Assembly: GCF_004216665.1 (NCBI RefSeq)
Contig: NZ_SGWY01000001.1
Span: 1,302,001-1,366,000, forward strand
DNA from: Agromyces ramosus
Lineage (GTDB): Bacteria > Actinomycetota > Actinomycetes > Actinomycetales > Microbacteriaceae
Direction of reading: 5' to 3'
DNA: 64,000 bases
The notes under the pieces were generated by a model. It made no database searches. It worked only from the letters and a program-made list of their open reading frames with translations, and was not told the DNA's origin. Both the position numbers and the translations under genes were made by a program. Every line of letters begins with the position of its first letter. Position 1 is the first letter of the stretch. Positions 1 to 8,289 of this stretch are shown here, one piece after another.

Positions 1-5
1 CAAGT

Positions 6-21
6 CCCCCAATGAAGGGGG
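6..21. other. Small hairpin at the window edge
   Basis: Five C residues and five G residues flank the six-base loop AATGAA. It could be the end of a terminator for a gene outside the window, but no T-tract follows. Weak evidence. Confidence 0.25.
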
Positions 22-69
22 CACGCGCCGGGAGGCGCCGGACGGCCGGTCGCGGGGAACCGAGTGTCC

Positions 70-82
70 TTAGCAAGGCTAA
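70..82. promoter_or_regulatory. Putative MarR operator TTAGCaagGCTAA
   Basis: A 5-3-5 palindrome lies about 20 bases upstream of the MarR start, just before a possible -10 element TAGGCT at 88-93. MarR proteins commonly bind such palindromes in their own promoter and repress both themselves and a linked exporter. The assignment rests on position and symmetry only. Confidence 0.45.
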
Positions 83-101
83 TGAGCTAGGCTAACTATC
101 C

Positions 102-524
102 ATGGCCACCATCGCAGAACAGAGCGCTGAGCTCCGCATGGCGACGTTCCGGCTGTCCCGGCGGCTCCGCGCGCAGAAGGCCGACCAGGGCCTCTCCGAC
201 GCCCAGTTCGCGGTGCTCGGCGTGCTCTACCGGCACGACGCGCTGACGCTCACCGAGCTGGCCGAACAGGAGCGCGTGTCCGCCCCGTCGATGAACCGCA
301 CCGTCAACTGCCTCGAGGAGTCGGGCTACATCGAGCGCGTCGCCGACGACCTCGACCGCCGCAAGGCGAACATCACCCTCACCGCTTCGGGCCGCGACGT
401 CGTGAAGGCCACGATCTCCCAGCGCGACGCCTGGCTCACCACGCGCCTCCGCGAGCTGTCCAAGGACGACCGCGCCGCGCTGGCCCGAGCCGCCGAGCTG
501 ATGGGAGGGCTCGCGACCCAGTGA
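102..524 (+). CDS. MarR-family transcriptional regulator
   Basis: A 140-residue winged-helix protein, a normal MarR length. Residues about 30-100 carry the family pattern: a helix with SDAQFAVLGVL, then a recognition helix with LAEQERVSAPSMNRTVNCLEE, then a wing with D-DRRKANITLT. Such proteins are dimers that leave DNA when they bind small aromatic or lipophilic ligands. The stop codon overlaps the start of the next gene (GTGA), an MFS exporter, so the pair probably forms one transcript in which the regulator controls efflux. The ATG at 102 follows a possible -10 TAGGCT closely, with no clear Shine-Dalgarno sequence, so a nearly leaderless mRNA is likely. The inducing ligand cannot be deduced. 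Confidence 0.9.
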   Translation: MATIAEQSAELRMATFRLSRRLRAQKADQGLSDAQFAVLGVLYRHDALTLTELAEQERVSAPSMNRTVNCLEESGYIERVADDLDRRKANITLTASGRDVVKATISQRDAWLTTRLRELSKDDRAALARAAELMGGLATQ

Positions 525-2098
525 GTGCGATGTTCCGCTCCCTCGCCAGCCGCGACTATCGCATCTGGTTCATCGGCGCCCTCGTCTCCAACATCGGAGC
601 GTGGATGCAGGCCACCGCCCAGAACTGGGTGGTGCTCACCGAGCTCACCGACACCGACGCCCTCGCCGTCGGCATCACCATGGCGCTGCAGTTCGCGCCG
701 CAGCTCCTCCTCGTGCCGATCACGGGCCTCATCGCCGACCGGTTCGAACGCCGCAGGATCCTCATGGTCACGCAGAGCTGCCTCATGGTGCTCGGCCTCG
801 CGCTCGGGCTGCTGCTCATCCTCGGCCACGCCGAGCTCTGGCACCTCTACGGCTTCGCGCTGGCCCTCGGCCTCGTGAACGCGGTCGACACGCCCGCGCG
901 CCAGACGTTCGTCGCCGACCTCGTGTCGGGGTCGAACATGTCGAACGCGGTCGCGCTCAACTCGGCGTCCTTCAACGCCGCACGCATGATCGGCCCGGCC
1001 GTCGCGGGATTCCTCATCGCGCTCGTCGGTTCGGGCTGGGTCTTCGTCATCAACGCGTTCACCTTCGTGGCCGTGCTCGTCGCGCTCGCGATGCTGCGCG
1101 GCATGACGGTGCACCGGATGCCGCGGGCGACCGGCTCCGGCAGCCAGTTCGTGGCGGGCTTCCGCTACGTCGCGCGGCGTCCCGACCTCGTGATCGTGTT
1201 CGTGATCGTCTTCCTCATCGGCGCGTTCGGCATGAACTTCCCGATCTTCTCCTCGACCATGGCGGTCGAGTTCGGGCGCGGCGCCGGCGAGTACGGCGTG
1301 CTCAACTCGATCCTCGCGATCGGCTCGCTCACCGGCGCGCTCCTCGCGGCGCGACGCGAGCGGGCGCGCATGCGGGTCATCATCCTCGCCTCGGCCTTCT
1401 TCGGCGTCGCCGTGCTCATCGCCGCATTCATGCCGACGTACTGGGCCTTCGCGGCCTCGACCATCCTCATCGGATTCGGCGCGGTGTCGATCCTCACCAC
1501 CGCGAACGGGTACGTGCAGACCACGACCGATCCCGAGCTGCGCGGCCGCGTGATGGCGCTCTACATGGCGATCCTCGTCGGCGGCACGCCCATCGGCGCC
1601 CCGATCGTCGGCGCCGTCGCCGACACGTGGGGTCCTCGCTGGGCGCTCGGCGTGGCCGCGGTCGCGGCGGGTGCGGCCGCGCTCATCGGCCTCGGCTGGC
1701 TCGTCTTCGCGCGGGGAATGCACCTCGCGCGGCATCCGCGGGCCCGCTGGCGGCCCGTCGTGCGATTCGCGGACGCCCCGACGGCCGCGATCGCGGTCAT
1801 CCCCACGCGACCCGTGCGGGTGGTGCGCGACCAGGGCTCCCCGCCCCGCGAGCTCCGGGACCACGGGGAGCTCGTGCCGTCGGTGCCGAACGCACGGCTC
1901 GTGCCGGCCGACTTCTCCGAGGAGGTCGCGCTCACCTCGCCGATCCCGGTGCCACGGTCGCACCCACGCGACCGCGCGGCGCCGCATCCCGACGTCGCCG
2001 CACCGCACCGCGACGTGGCCGCATCGCGGCCCGCGTCGGCGCACCCCCGCACGCACGCACGCGGCACGCCGCCGGCGCCGGAGCGGACGACGCGCTGA
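521..2098 (+). CDS. MFS transporter, MFS_3/EntS-like exporter
   Basis: A 525-residue major facilitator of the transmembrane-secretion-effector type. It opens with the family-typical RDYRIWFIGALVSNIG and has the loop GLIADRFERRRIL around residue 70, equivalent to motif A. About twelve hydrophobic helices run to roughly residue 405. The last 120 residues are hydrophilic and rich in Arg, Pro and His, which is unusual and probably a cytosolic tail. Members of this group export siderophores or hydrophobic drugs. The GTG start overlaps the TGA of the MarR gene, implying translational coupling. Substrate unknown. Confidence 0.88.
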   Translation: MSAMFRSLASRDYRIWFIGALVSNIGAWMQATAQNWVVLTELTDTDALAVGITMALQFAPQLLLVPITGLIADRFERRRILMVTQSCLMVLGLALGLLLILGHAELWHLYGFALALGLVNAVDTPARQTFVADLVSGSNMSNAVALNSASFNAARMIGPAVAGFLIALVGSGWVFVINAFTFVAVLVALAMLRGMTVHRMPRATGSGSQFVAGFRYVARRPDLVIVFVIVFLIGAFGMNFPIFSSTMAVEFGRGAGEYGVLNSILAIGSLTGALLAARRERARMRVIILASAFFGVAVLIAAFMPTYWAFAASTILIGFGAVSILTTANGYVQTTTDPELRGRVMALYMAILVGGTPIGAPIVGAVADTWGPRWALGVAAVAAGAAALIGLGWLVFARGMHLARHPRARWRPVVRFADAPTAAIAVIPTRPVRVVRDQGSPPRELRDHGELVPSVPNARLVPADFSEEVALTSPIPVPRSHPRDRAAPHPDVAAPHRDVAASRPASAHPRTHARGTPPAPERTTR

Positions 2099-2117
2099 CC
2101 GCGTGCGAGCGGTGCCG

Positions 2118-3125
2118 TCAGCCCCCGGTCGAGGCGCGCACGACCAGCTCGGGCTGGAACACCACCTGCTGCCGCTCGAACTCCTCACCGCGCTCGGCCT
2201 CCTTCAGGAGCAGGTCGACCGCGGTGTAGCCGATGAGCGACGCCGGCTGGCGGATCGACGAGAGCGGCACCACCGCGGCCGAGGCGAAGTCGATGTCGTC
2301 GTAGCCGATGAGTGCGACCTCGTCGGGGACGCGCACCGAGCCCTGCATCATCAGCGCCTGCAGCACGCCCATGGCGAGCAGGTCGTTCGCCGCGAACACC
2401 GCATCCGGGCGTTCGGCGGGCCGGCGCTCCCGGATCGCCTCGCCCGCCGCGCGACCCTGCAGCACGGTCAGCGAATCGGTCTCGATGACCTCGAGGGTCA
2501 TCCCCGGCGTCGCCGCGACCGCGCGACGCGCGCCCTCCAGCCGGTCGGCGACCTGGCGGATGCTCGACGGACCGCCGACGAACGCGATACGGCGACGCCC
2601 GGTCTCGGCGAGGTGGCGCACGGCGAGCTCGCCGCCGACGACGTCGTCGACGGCCACCGACGAGTAGCTGCGGTCGGCGGCCTCGCGGTCGACGAGCACC
2701 ACCGGCGTGCCGCGTGCGCGGAGCCGGGCCAGGCGCGGCAGGTCGTCGGCGAGCGGTGAGATGAGCACGCCGTGCACCCGCTGCTCCTCGAACAGGTCGA
2801 GGTACGAGCCCTCGCGGTCGGCGTTCTCGTCGCTGTTGCCGAGCAGGATGGTCATGCCGTCCTCCGCCGCGCGATCCTCCGCGCCGCGGGCGACATCCGT
2901 GAAGAACGGGTTGCGCACGTCGAGCACGACGAGCCCGATGGATCGGCTCCGGCCGGCGCGCAGCTGCCGCGCCGCGTCGTTGCGCACGAAGCCGAGCTCC
3001 GCGATCGCGGCGATCACCCGCTCCACCGTGGCGGGGGCGACCTTGTCGGGACGGTTCAGCACGTTCGAGACCGTGCCCACCGACACGGATGCCGCGGCCG
3101 CGACGTCCCGCACGCTCACTGCCAT
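2118..3125 (-). CDS. LacI-family repressor of the rhamnose regulon
   Basis: A 335-residue LacI-type protein: N-terminal helix-turn-helix (VRDVAAAASVSVGTVSNVL) with hinge helix, then a periplasmic-binding-like effector domain from about residue 60. I place the start at 3125 because GAGGGG precedes it with good spacing and the protein then begins MAVSVRDVA, as the family does; an upstream in-frame ATG at 3185 adds only non-homologous residues. The gene diverges from the rhamnose transporter, and three operators of LacI type with a central CG lie in this divergent region and before rhaM. Repression relieved by rhamnose or an intermediate such as rhamnulose is inferred from context. Equivalent to regulators called RhaR in some genomes. 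Confidence 0.88.
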   Translation of the reverse strand: MAVSVRDVAAAASVSVGTVSNVLNRPDKVAPATVERVIAAIAELGFVRNDAARQLRAGRSRSIGLVVLDVRNPFFTDVARGAEDRAAEDGMTILLGNSDENADREGSYLDLFEEQRVHGVLISPLADDLPRLARLRARGTPVVLVDREAADRSYSSVAVDDVVGGELAVRHLAETGRRRIAFVGGPSSIRQVADRLEGARRAVAATPGMTLEVIETDSLTVLQGRAAGEAIRERRPAERPDAVFAANDLLAMGVLQALMMQGSVRVPDEVALIGYDDIDFASAAVVPLSSIRQPASLIGYTAVDLLLKEAERGEEFERQQVVFQPELVVRASTGG

Positions 3126-3212
3126 CGGATCCCCTCGTCGATCGCCGCCCGCACATGCCGATGAGACGCAACCCGGCTCGTTCACACAGTATTGCGCATC
3201 GTGCGCCCAAAA

Positions 3213-3224
3213 TGAATCGAATCA
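3213..3224. promoter_or_regulatory. Operator 1, TGAATCGAATCA
   Basis: A near-palindrome with central CG in the lacI-rhaT divergent region. It differs at two positions from the identical sites at 3282 and 9799. It is placed to control lacI itself or to form a loop with the 3282 site, whose centre lies 69 bases away. Confidence 0.65.
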
Positions 3225-3244
3225 ATAACGAGATCGGACAGAGG

Positions 3245-3273
3245 TTGACGCCAGCGGCCGATAGCCCTAGCAT
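3245..3273 (+). promoter_or_regulatory. Promoter of the rhamnose transport operon
   Basis: A -35 TTGACG (3245-3250), a 17-base spacer and a -10 TAGCAT (3268-3273). The predicted start near 3280 falls at the edge of the operator at 3282, so repressor binding would block initiation. Confidence 0.7.
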
Positions 3274-3281
3274 CGGGTTAC

Positions 3282-3293
3282 TGAAACGATTCA
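3282..3293. promoter_or_regulatory. Operator 2, TGAAACGATTCA
   Basis: A LacI-family operator with central CG overlapping the +1 region of the rhaT promoter. The same 12 bases occur at 9799-9810 in the same position relative to another promoter, which strongly supports a shared repressor. Confidence 0.8.
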
Positions 3294-3321
3294 TTCCTCA
3301 ACGCGGAGGTGCGTGCTACCG

Positions 3322-4857
3322 ATGTCGCCAGAACCGACCACCGACGTCGGCACACCACCGCCGACCGTGCTCGCCCTGCGCCACGCCGCGAAGACCTTCG
3401 GTCCCGTGGTCGCCCTGGCCGATGGCACGATCGAGCTTCGTGCAGGCGAGATCCACGCCCTCGTGGGTGAGAACGGCGCGGGCAAGTCGACCCTCGTGAA
3501 GATCCTCGCCGGCCTCTACCACCCGGATGCCGGGGAGTTCACCGTCGACGGGCAGCCGGTCGCCTTCCGTACGGTCGCCGACAGCAAGGCCGCCGGCATC
3601 TCGGTCATCTACCAGGAGCCGACGCTCTTCCCCGACCTCACGGTCGCCGAGAACATCTTCATCGGGCGCCAGCCGAAAGGGCGAAGCGGCCTGATCAGCC
3701 GCGCACGCATGCGCACCGAGGCGCGCTCGCTGTTCGAGCGGCTCGGAGTGCCGATCGATCCCGACCGCATCGCCGAGGGCCTCTCGATCGCCGATCAGCA
3801 GATCATCGAGATCGCGAAGGCGATCTCACTCGACGCGAAGGTGGTCGTGATGGACGAGCCGACCGCGGCGCTCTCGGGGGTCGAGGTCGACCGCCTCTTC
3901 GCCGTGGCCCGCGGGCTCCGCGATGGCGGCGCCGGGATCCTGTTCATCTCGCACCGCTTCGACGAGATCTTCGCGCTCACCGACCGCATCACCGTGATGC
4001 GCGACGGCCGCTACATCGGCACCCACGACACCGCCGCCGTCACGACCCCGGTCATCGTGCGCGAGATGGTCGGCCGCGACATCGCACAGCTCTTCCCCAA
4101 GGTCGAGGCCGAGATCGGCGACGCCGTGCTCACGGTCGAAGGGCTCTCGAGTGCGGGCGTGTTCAGCGACATCGACTTCGAGGTGCGCTCCGGCGAGATC
4201 GTCGCCCTCGCCGGACTCGTCGGCGCCGGCCGTACCGAGGTCGCGCGGGCGGTGTTCGGCATCGACGGCTACGACCGGGGGAGCGTCGAGCTGCTCGGCC
4301 GACCGCTACGTCCGCGTGATCCACAGGCCGCCATCGACGCCGGCATCGGGTTCGTCCCCGAGGACCGGCGCAAGCAGGGGCTCGTCATGGACCTCTCGGT
4401 TGCCCGGAACGCGACGCTGACCTTGCGCAACTCGCTCGCGCGGTTCGGCCTCATCAACGGCGCCCGCGAACGCGCCGTCGCCGCGGAGTGGACGAAGCGC
4501 CTCCAGGTGAAGACGGGCTCGCAGGAGTACACGGTCGCCACACTGTCGGGGGGCAACCAGCAGAAGGTCGTCCTCGCCAAGTGGCTCGCCACCGAGCCGA
4601 AGCTCCTCATCGTCGACGAGCCCACCCGCGGCATCGACGTGGGTACGAAGGCCGAGGTGCACCGACTCCTCTCCGACCTCGCGGGGCGCGGCATCGCGAT
4701 CCTGATGATCTCGTCAGAGCTTCCCGAGGTGCTCGGCATGGCCGACCGGGTCCTCGTCATGCACGAAGGCCGTATCACCGCCCAGCTCGATCGAGCGGAT
4801 GCCACACCTGAAGCCGTGATGCACGCGGCGACCGCCTCACGGGAGCACAGCGCATGA
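3322..4857 (+). CDS. rhaT: Rhamnose ABC importer, ATP-binding protein
   Basis: A 511-residue tandem ATPase of the sugar-import (CUT2) class. The first nucleotide-binding domain has Walker A GENGAGKST near residue 55 and Walker B VVMDEPTAAL; the second has signature LSGGNQQKVVLAKW and Walker B LLIVDEPTRGID. The second half lacks a canonical Walker A, as usual in RbsA/RhaT. It energises uptake through the two permeases that follow with overlapping start and stop codons. I chose ATG 3322, 11 bases after GGAGGT; a GTG at 3313 is too close to it. Rhamnose specificity is inferred from the catabolic genes downstream. Confidence 0.9.
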   Translation: MSPEPTTDVGTPPPTVLALRHAAKTFGPVVALADGTIELRAGEIHALVGENGAGKSTLVKILAGLYHPDAGEFTVDGQPVAFRTVADSKAAGISVIYQEPTLFPDLTVAENIFIGRQPKGRSGLISRARMRTEARSLFERLGVPIDPDRIAEGLSIADQQIIEIAKAISLDAKVVVMDEPTAALSGVEVDRLFAVARGLRDGGAGILFISHRFDEIFALTDRITVMRDGRYIGTHDTAAVTTPVIVREMVGRDIAQLFPKVEAEIGDAVLTVEGLSSAGVFSDIDFEVRSGEIVALAGLVGAGRTEVARAVFGIDGYDRGSVELLGRPLRPRDPQAAIDAGIGFVPEDRRKQGLVMDLSVARNATLTLRNSLARFGLINGARERAVAAEWTKRLQVKTGSQEYTVATLSGGNQQKVVLAKWLATEPKLLIVDEPTRGIDVGTKAEVHRLLSDLAGRGIAILMISSELPEVLGMADRVLVMHEGRITAQLDRADATPEAVMHAATASREHSA

Positions 4858-5912
4858 CCGACACCGTCACGTCGACGCCCACGCCGGCGCCGACTCCCCC
4901 GCCCCGGAAGTCCCGAGTGGGCGGCTCGCGCCTCGCCGCGGTGCTGCGCCTGCGCGAGTTCCCGGTCGCGCTCGCGCTCATCCTGCTTGTGCTCATCACG
5001 TACGCGGCCAACCCGCTCTTCCTCTCGCCGCAGGGCACGAAGGACCTGCTGCTCAACGCGACGATCATCATCATCCTCGCCGTCGGCCAGGCGATCGTGA
5101 TCATCACACGCAACGTCGACCTGTCAGTGGGATCGATCCTCGGCCTGGTCGCATTCGGCACCGGTTCGCTCTTCGCGAACGTGCCCGGCATCCCGATCAT
5201 CGCGGTCTTCGCGGTCGGGCTCGCCTTCGGCGCGATCCTCGGCGCGATCAACGGCCTCCTCGTGACCCTCGCCCGCGTGCCGGCGCTCGTCATCACGCTC
5301 GGCACGCTGTACATCTACCGCGGCCTCAACAATGCGTGGGCCGGCGGCACGCAGTACTTCGCTGGCGACCGCCCGGATGAGTTCGGCGCGCTGTCGGTCG
5401 ACACGATCCTCGGTTTCCCGATCATCACGCTGCTCGCCGTCCTCGTGGTCGTCATCGTCGCGATCGTCATGGCGGGCACGCGAGCGGGTCGCGACCTCTA
5501 CGCGATCGGATCCGATCCCGACGCCGCGACCCTCTTCGGCATCCCGGTCGGCCGCCGCGTCTTCATCGCCTTCGCCGTGAACGGGCTGCTCGCAGGCCTC
5601 GCGGGCGTGCTCTACGCTTCCCGCTTCAATTCCGTGGGCGCGACGACGGGAACGGGCCTCGAGCTCGACGTCGTCGCTGCGGCGGTCGTCGGCGGCGTCG
5701 CGATCTTCGGCGGCAGCGGCTCGGTGGTCGGCGCCGCGATCGGCGCCCTCCTCCTCACGACGATCACGAGCGCGCTCACCGCGCTGCGGGTCGACAAGTT
5801 CTGGCAGCAGGCGATCGTGGGCGTGCTCATCCTCGCCGCGATCATCATCGACCGCGTCGCGAGCATCCGAACCGCTCGCCGACTCCGAATGAGCGAGGCA
5901 CGCGATGTCTGA
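4854..5912 (+). CDS. rhaP: Rhamnose ABC importer permease 1
   Basis: A 352-residue inner-membrane permease of the RbsC/AraH type. A 35-residue Pro/Thr-rich cytosolic tail precedes eight to ten hydrophobic segments. The diagnostic RNVDLSVGSILGL near residue 85 and the late VVGGVAIFGGSGSVVGA loop mark the coupling region with the ATPase. The start overlaps the rhaT stop (ATGA) and its end overlaps the next permease by eight bases, so expression is coupled. Paired heteromeric permeases are typical of rhamnose transporters. Which is P and which is Q is by gene order only. Confidence 0.85.
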   Translation: MTDTVTSTPTPAPTPPPRKSRVGGSRLAAVLRLREFPVALALILLVLITYAANPLFLSPQGTKDLLLNATIIIILAVGQAIVIITRNVDLSVGSILGLVAFGTGSLFANVPGIPIIAVFAVGLAFGAILGAINGLLVTLARVPALVITLGTLYIYRGLNNAWAGGTQYFAGDRPDEFGALSVDTILGFPIITLLAVLVVVIVAIVMAGTRAGRDLYAIGSDPDAATLFGIPVGRRVFIAFAVNGLLAGLAGVLYASRFNSVGATTGTGLELDVVAAAVVGGVAIFGGSGSVVGAAIGALLLTTITSALTALRVDKFWQQAIVGVLILAAIIIDRVASIRTARRLRMSEARDV

Positions 5913-7017
5913 CCCCCGAAGCACGGAGACGGTGGAGCCCACCGCGACGTCGACCGTCTCGGCCGACACGACGAAGACGCTCCGCGACGAGCCGCGCGGC
6001 CGCACCGGCTGGGCCCGCATCCTGCTCGGGCGCGACGCGATCATGATCTACCTGCTCATCGCGACGATCATCATCGCGATGATCTCGATCCCCCGCTTCG
6101 CGTCGCCCGTGACCGTCGGCTTCCTCCTGCTCGACGTGATCCCGGTGCTGCTCATCGCGATGCCGATGACCCTCATCATCATCACGGGCGAGATCGACCT
6201 GTCGGTCGCGTCGATAGCGGGACTCACGAGCGCCCTCATGGGCGTGCTCTGGCAGGCCGGGTGGGACATCGGAATCGTGCTCGTCCTCGGACTGGTGATC
6301 GGCGTTCTCGCCGGCATGTTCAACGGCTTCCTCGTCGCCGTCTTCGGGCTTCCGTCGCTGGCGGTGACGATCGGCACCCTGGCGCTGTTCCGCGGGCTCG
6401 CGCTCGTCGTCATCGGCGACAACGCCGTCGCGAACTTCCCGCCCGAGCTCACGGGGTTCTTCACATCGAAGATCGGCGCGACCGGAATCCCCACCGTCAT
6501 GATCGGCGTGGTGCTCATCGTGGCCGTCTTCGGTGTGATCCTGCACTTCACCCCATTCGGGCGCGGCCTCTACGCCCTCGGGTTCAGCACCGAGGCGGCG
6601 AGGTTCGTGGGCATCCACGTTGCCCGATCGAAGTTCTGGCTCTACGTCGCATCCGGTGGCGTGTCGGCCCTCGCCGGCATCTTCTGGACGCTCCGCTACT
6701 CGAGCGCCCGGTCCGACAACGCGAGCGGGCTCGAGCTCGCGGTGATCGCGGCAGTGCTCCTCGGCGGCGTGTCCATCTTCGGCGGCAAGGGCTCGATCCC
6801 GGGCGTCGTCGCCGGTGTCCTCCTCATCGGCACGATCAACTATGCGCTGCGACTCGGACGCGTCTCCGATGTCGTGCTCATCATCGTCACCGGCACGCTG
6901 CTGATCGCCTCGGTCGTCGCACCGAGCATCTTCGATGCCGTGAAACGCCGACGCCACGATCGCCGTGTGCGCCGCGAACTCCCCCAGGCTCAGCCCTCGG
7001 GGTCGGTCAGCGCCTAG
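5905..7017 (+). CDS. rhaQ: Rhamnose ABC importer permease 2
   Basis: A 370-residue second permease of the same family: a cytosolic N-terminal stretch of about 40 residues, multiple membrane helices, the family motif GEIDLSVASIAGLTSAL near residue 95, and the ATPase-contact loop LLGGVSIFGGKGSIPG. It pairs with the preceding permease to form the channel. A strongly basic C-terminus (KRRRHDRRVRRE) fits a cytosolic end. It is coupled to the gene before it by overlap, and the lipoprotein gene follows after 29 bases with its own AAGGAAGG. Confidence 0.85.
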   Translation: MSDPRSTETVEPTATSTVSADTTKTLRDEPRGRTGWARILLGRDAIMIYLLIATIIIAMISIPRFASPVTVGFLLLDVIPVLLIAMPMTLIIITGEIDLSVASIAGLTSALMGVLWQAGWDIGIVLVLGLVIGVLAGMFNGFLVAVFGLPSLAVTIGTLALFRGLALVVIGDNAVANFPPELTGFFTSKIGATGIPTVMIGVVLIVAVFGVILHFTPFGRGLYALGFSTEAARFVGIHVARSKFWLYVASGGVSALAGIFWTLRYSSARSDNASGLELAVIAAVLLGGVSIFGGKGSIPGVVAGVLLIGTINYALRLGRVSDVVLIIVTGTLLIASVVAPSIFDAVKRRRHDRRVRRELPQAQPSGSVSA

Positions 7018-7046
7018 CACCTGGCGCATGAAGGAAGGAAGAGACA

Positions 7047-8117
7047 ATGGAGTTGTTCCGCACTCGCACCGGTCGGGCCACACGCGCCCGCCGGATCGCG
7101 ACCATCGCCGCAAGCGCGGCGACCATCGCCCTCATCGCCACGGGTTGCGCCGCCGGCGGGGGCTCGGAGTCCGGCGAAGGCTCGGGCGCCGAGGGCGACC
7201 AGACGATTACGTTCATCCCGAAGCAGCTCAACAACCCGTACACCGACGTGGTGCTCGGCGGCGGCGAGGAAGGCGCTGAGGAGGCAGGCTTCGCGTCGAG
7301 CGCGGTCGTCGGTCCGCTCGACGCGAGCGCGTCGAGCCAGGTCTCGTTCATCAACGCCGAGACCCAGGCAGGCACGAACGTCATCGTCATCGCCGCGAAC
7401 GACCCCGACGCGGTCTGCTCCGCGCTCGAGGAGGCGCGAACCGGCGGGGCCAAGATCGTCGCCTTCGACTCCGACGCGAACCCCGACTGCCGCGATGTGT
7501 TCATCAGCCAGGTCGTGGCGAAGGAGGTCGCGCTCATCCAGGTGGAACTCATCGCCGAGCAGATCGGCGGCGCCGGTGAGATCGCGATCCTCTCGGCCAC
7601 CGCGAACGCCACCAACCAGAACGAGTGGATCAAGTTCATGGAGGAGGAGCTCGCGTCGAACCCCGACTACGCCGACATCGAGCTCGTCGCGAAGGTCTAC
7701 GGCGACGACGACGACACGAAGTCGTTCCAGGAGGCCCAGGGCCTCATGCAGGCGTATCCGAACCTGAAGGGCATCATCTCGCCAACGACGGTCGGCATCG
7801 CCGCGACGGCGCGTTACCTCTCCGAGTCGGAGTACAAGGGCAAGGTGGCCCTCACGGGTCTCGGTCTGCCCAACGAGATGCGCCCGTTCGTGAAGGACGG
7901 CACCGTCACCGAGTTCGCACTGTGGGACCCGGCGCAGCTCGGCTATGTGGCGGCGTTCGCCGGCAAGGCCCTTGCTGACGGCGACATCACCGGCGCGGTC
8001 GGCGACACGTTCGAGGCCGGCGAGCTCGGCGAGCGCGAGATCGAAGAGGGCGGCATCGTCATCGTCGGTCCGCCCACCGTGTTCAACGCCGACAACATCG
8101 ACGACTACGACTTCTAG
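7047..8117 (+). CDS. rhaS: Rhamnose-binding lipoprotein of the ABC importer
   Basis: A 356-residue solute-binding protein. A basic N-terminus and hydrophobic stretch end in a lipobox-like ATGC with Cys34 as the predicted lipidated residue. A Gly/Ser/Glu-rich linker follows, then a periplasmic-binding-protein type 1 fold starting TFIPKQLNNPY. That opening and IVIAANDPDAVCSALEEA resemble RhaS and AI-2 binding proteins. It would be anchored outside the membrane and deliver sugar to the permeases. The gene ends just before a strong hairpin, so it is probably the last gene of the transport transcript. Confidence 0.88.
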   Translation: MELFRTRTGRATRARRIATIAASAATIALIATGCAAGGGSESGEGSGAEGDQTITFIPKQLNNPYTDVVLGGGEEGAEEAGFASSAVVGPLDASASSQVSFINAETQAGTNVIVIAANDPDAVCSALEEARTGGAKIVAFDSDANPDCRDVFISQVVAKEVALIQVELIAEQIGGAGEIAILSATANATNQNEWIKFMEEELASNPDYADIELVAKVYGDDDDTKSFQEAQGLMQAYPNLKGIISPTTVGIAATARYLSESEYKGKVALTGLGLPNEMRPFVKDGTVTEFALWDPAQLGYVAAFAGKALADGDITGAVGDTFEAGELGEREIEEGGIVIVGPPTVFNADNIDDYDF

Positions 8118-8128
8118 TCGCTGAACCC

Positions 8129-8165
8129 GGGCGGATGCCGCGAGCCGCGGCTGCGGCATCCGCCC
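8129..8165 (+). terminator. Hairpin after the transport genes
   Basis: A perfect 13-base inverted repeat (GGGCGGATGCCGC and its complement) with an 11-base loop follows rhaS directly. No T-run follows, which is common for actinobacterial terminators. It may attenuate rather than fully stop reading into the isomerase gene, for which no strong new promoter is obvious. Confidence 0.65.
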
Positions 8166-8289
8166 ACTCTTCAGGCACCCGCCTGTACGCCGTTTCGGAG
8201 TTCCGCAGGACCGCCCGCCACCCGCGGACACCGGCGGAGCTGCCGAATCCGTGGACAGACCCGCCAAGCTCACGAAGGAGTGACGACCC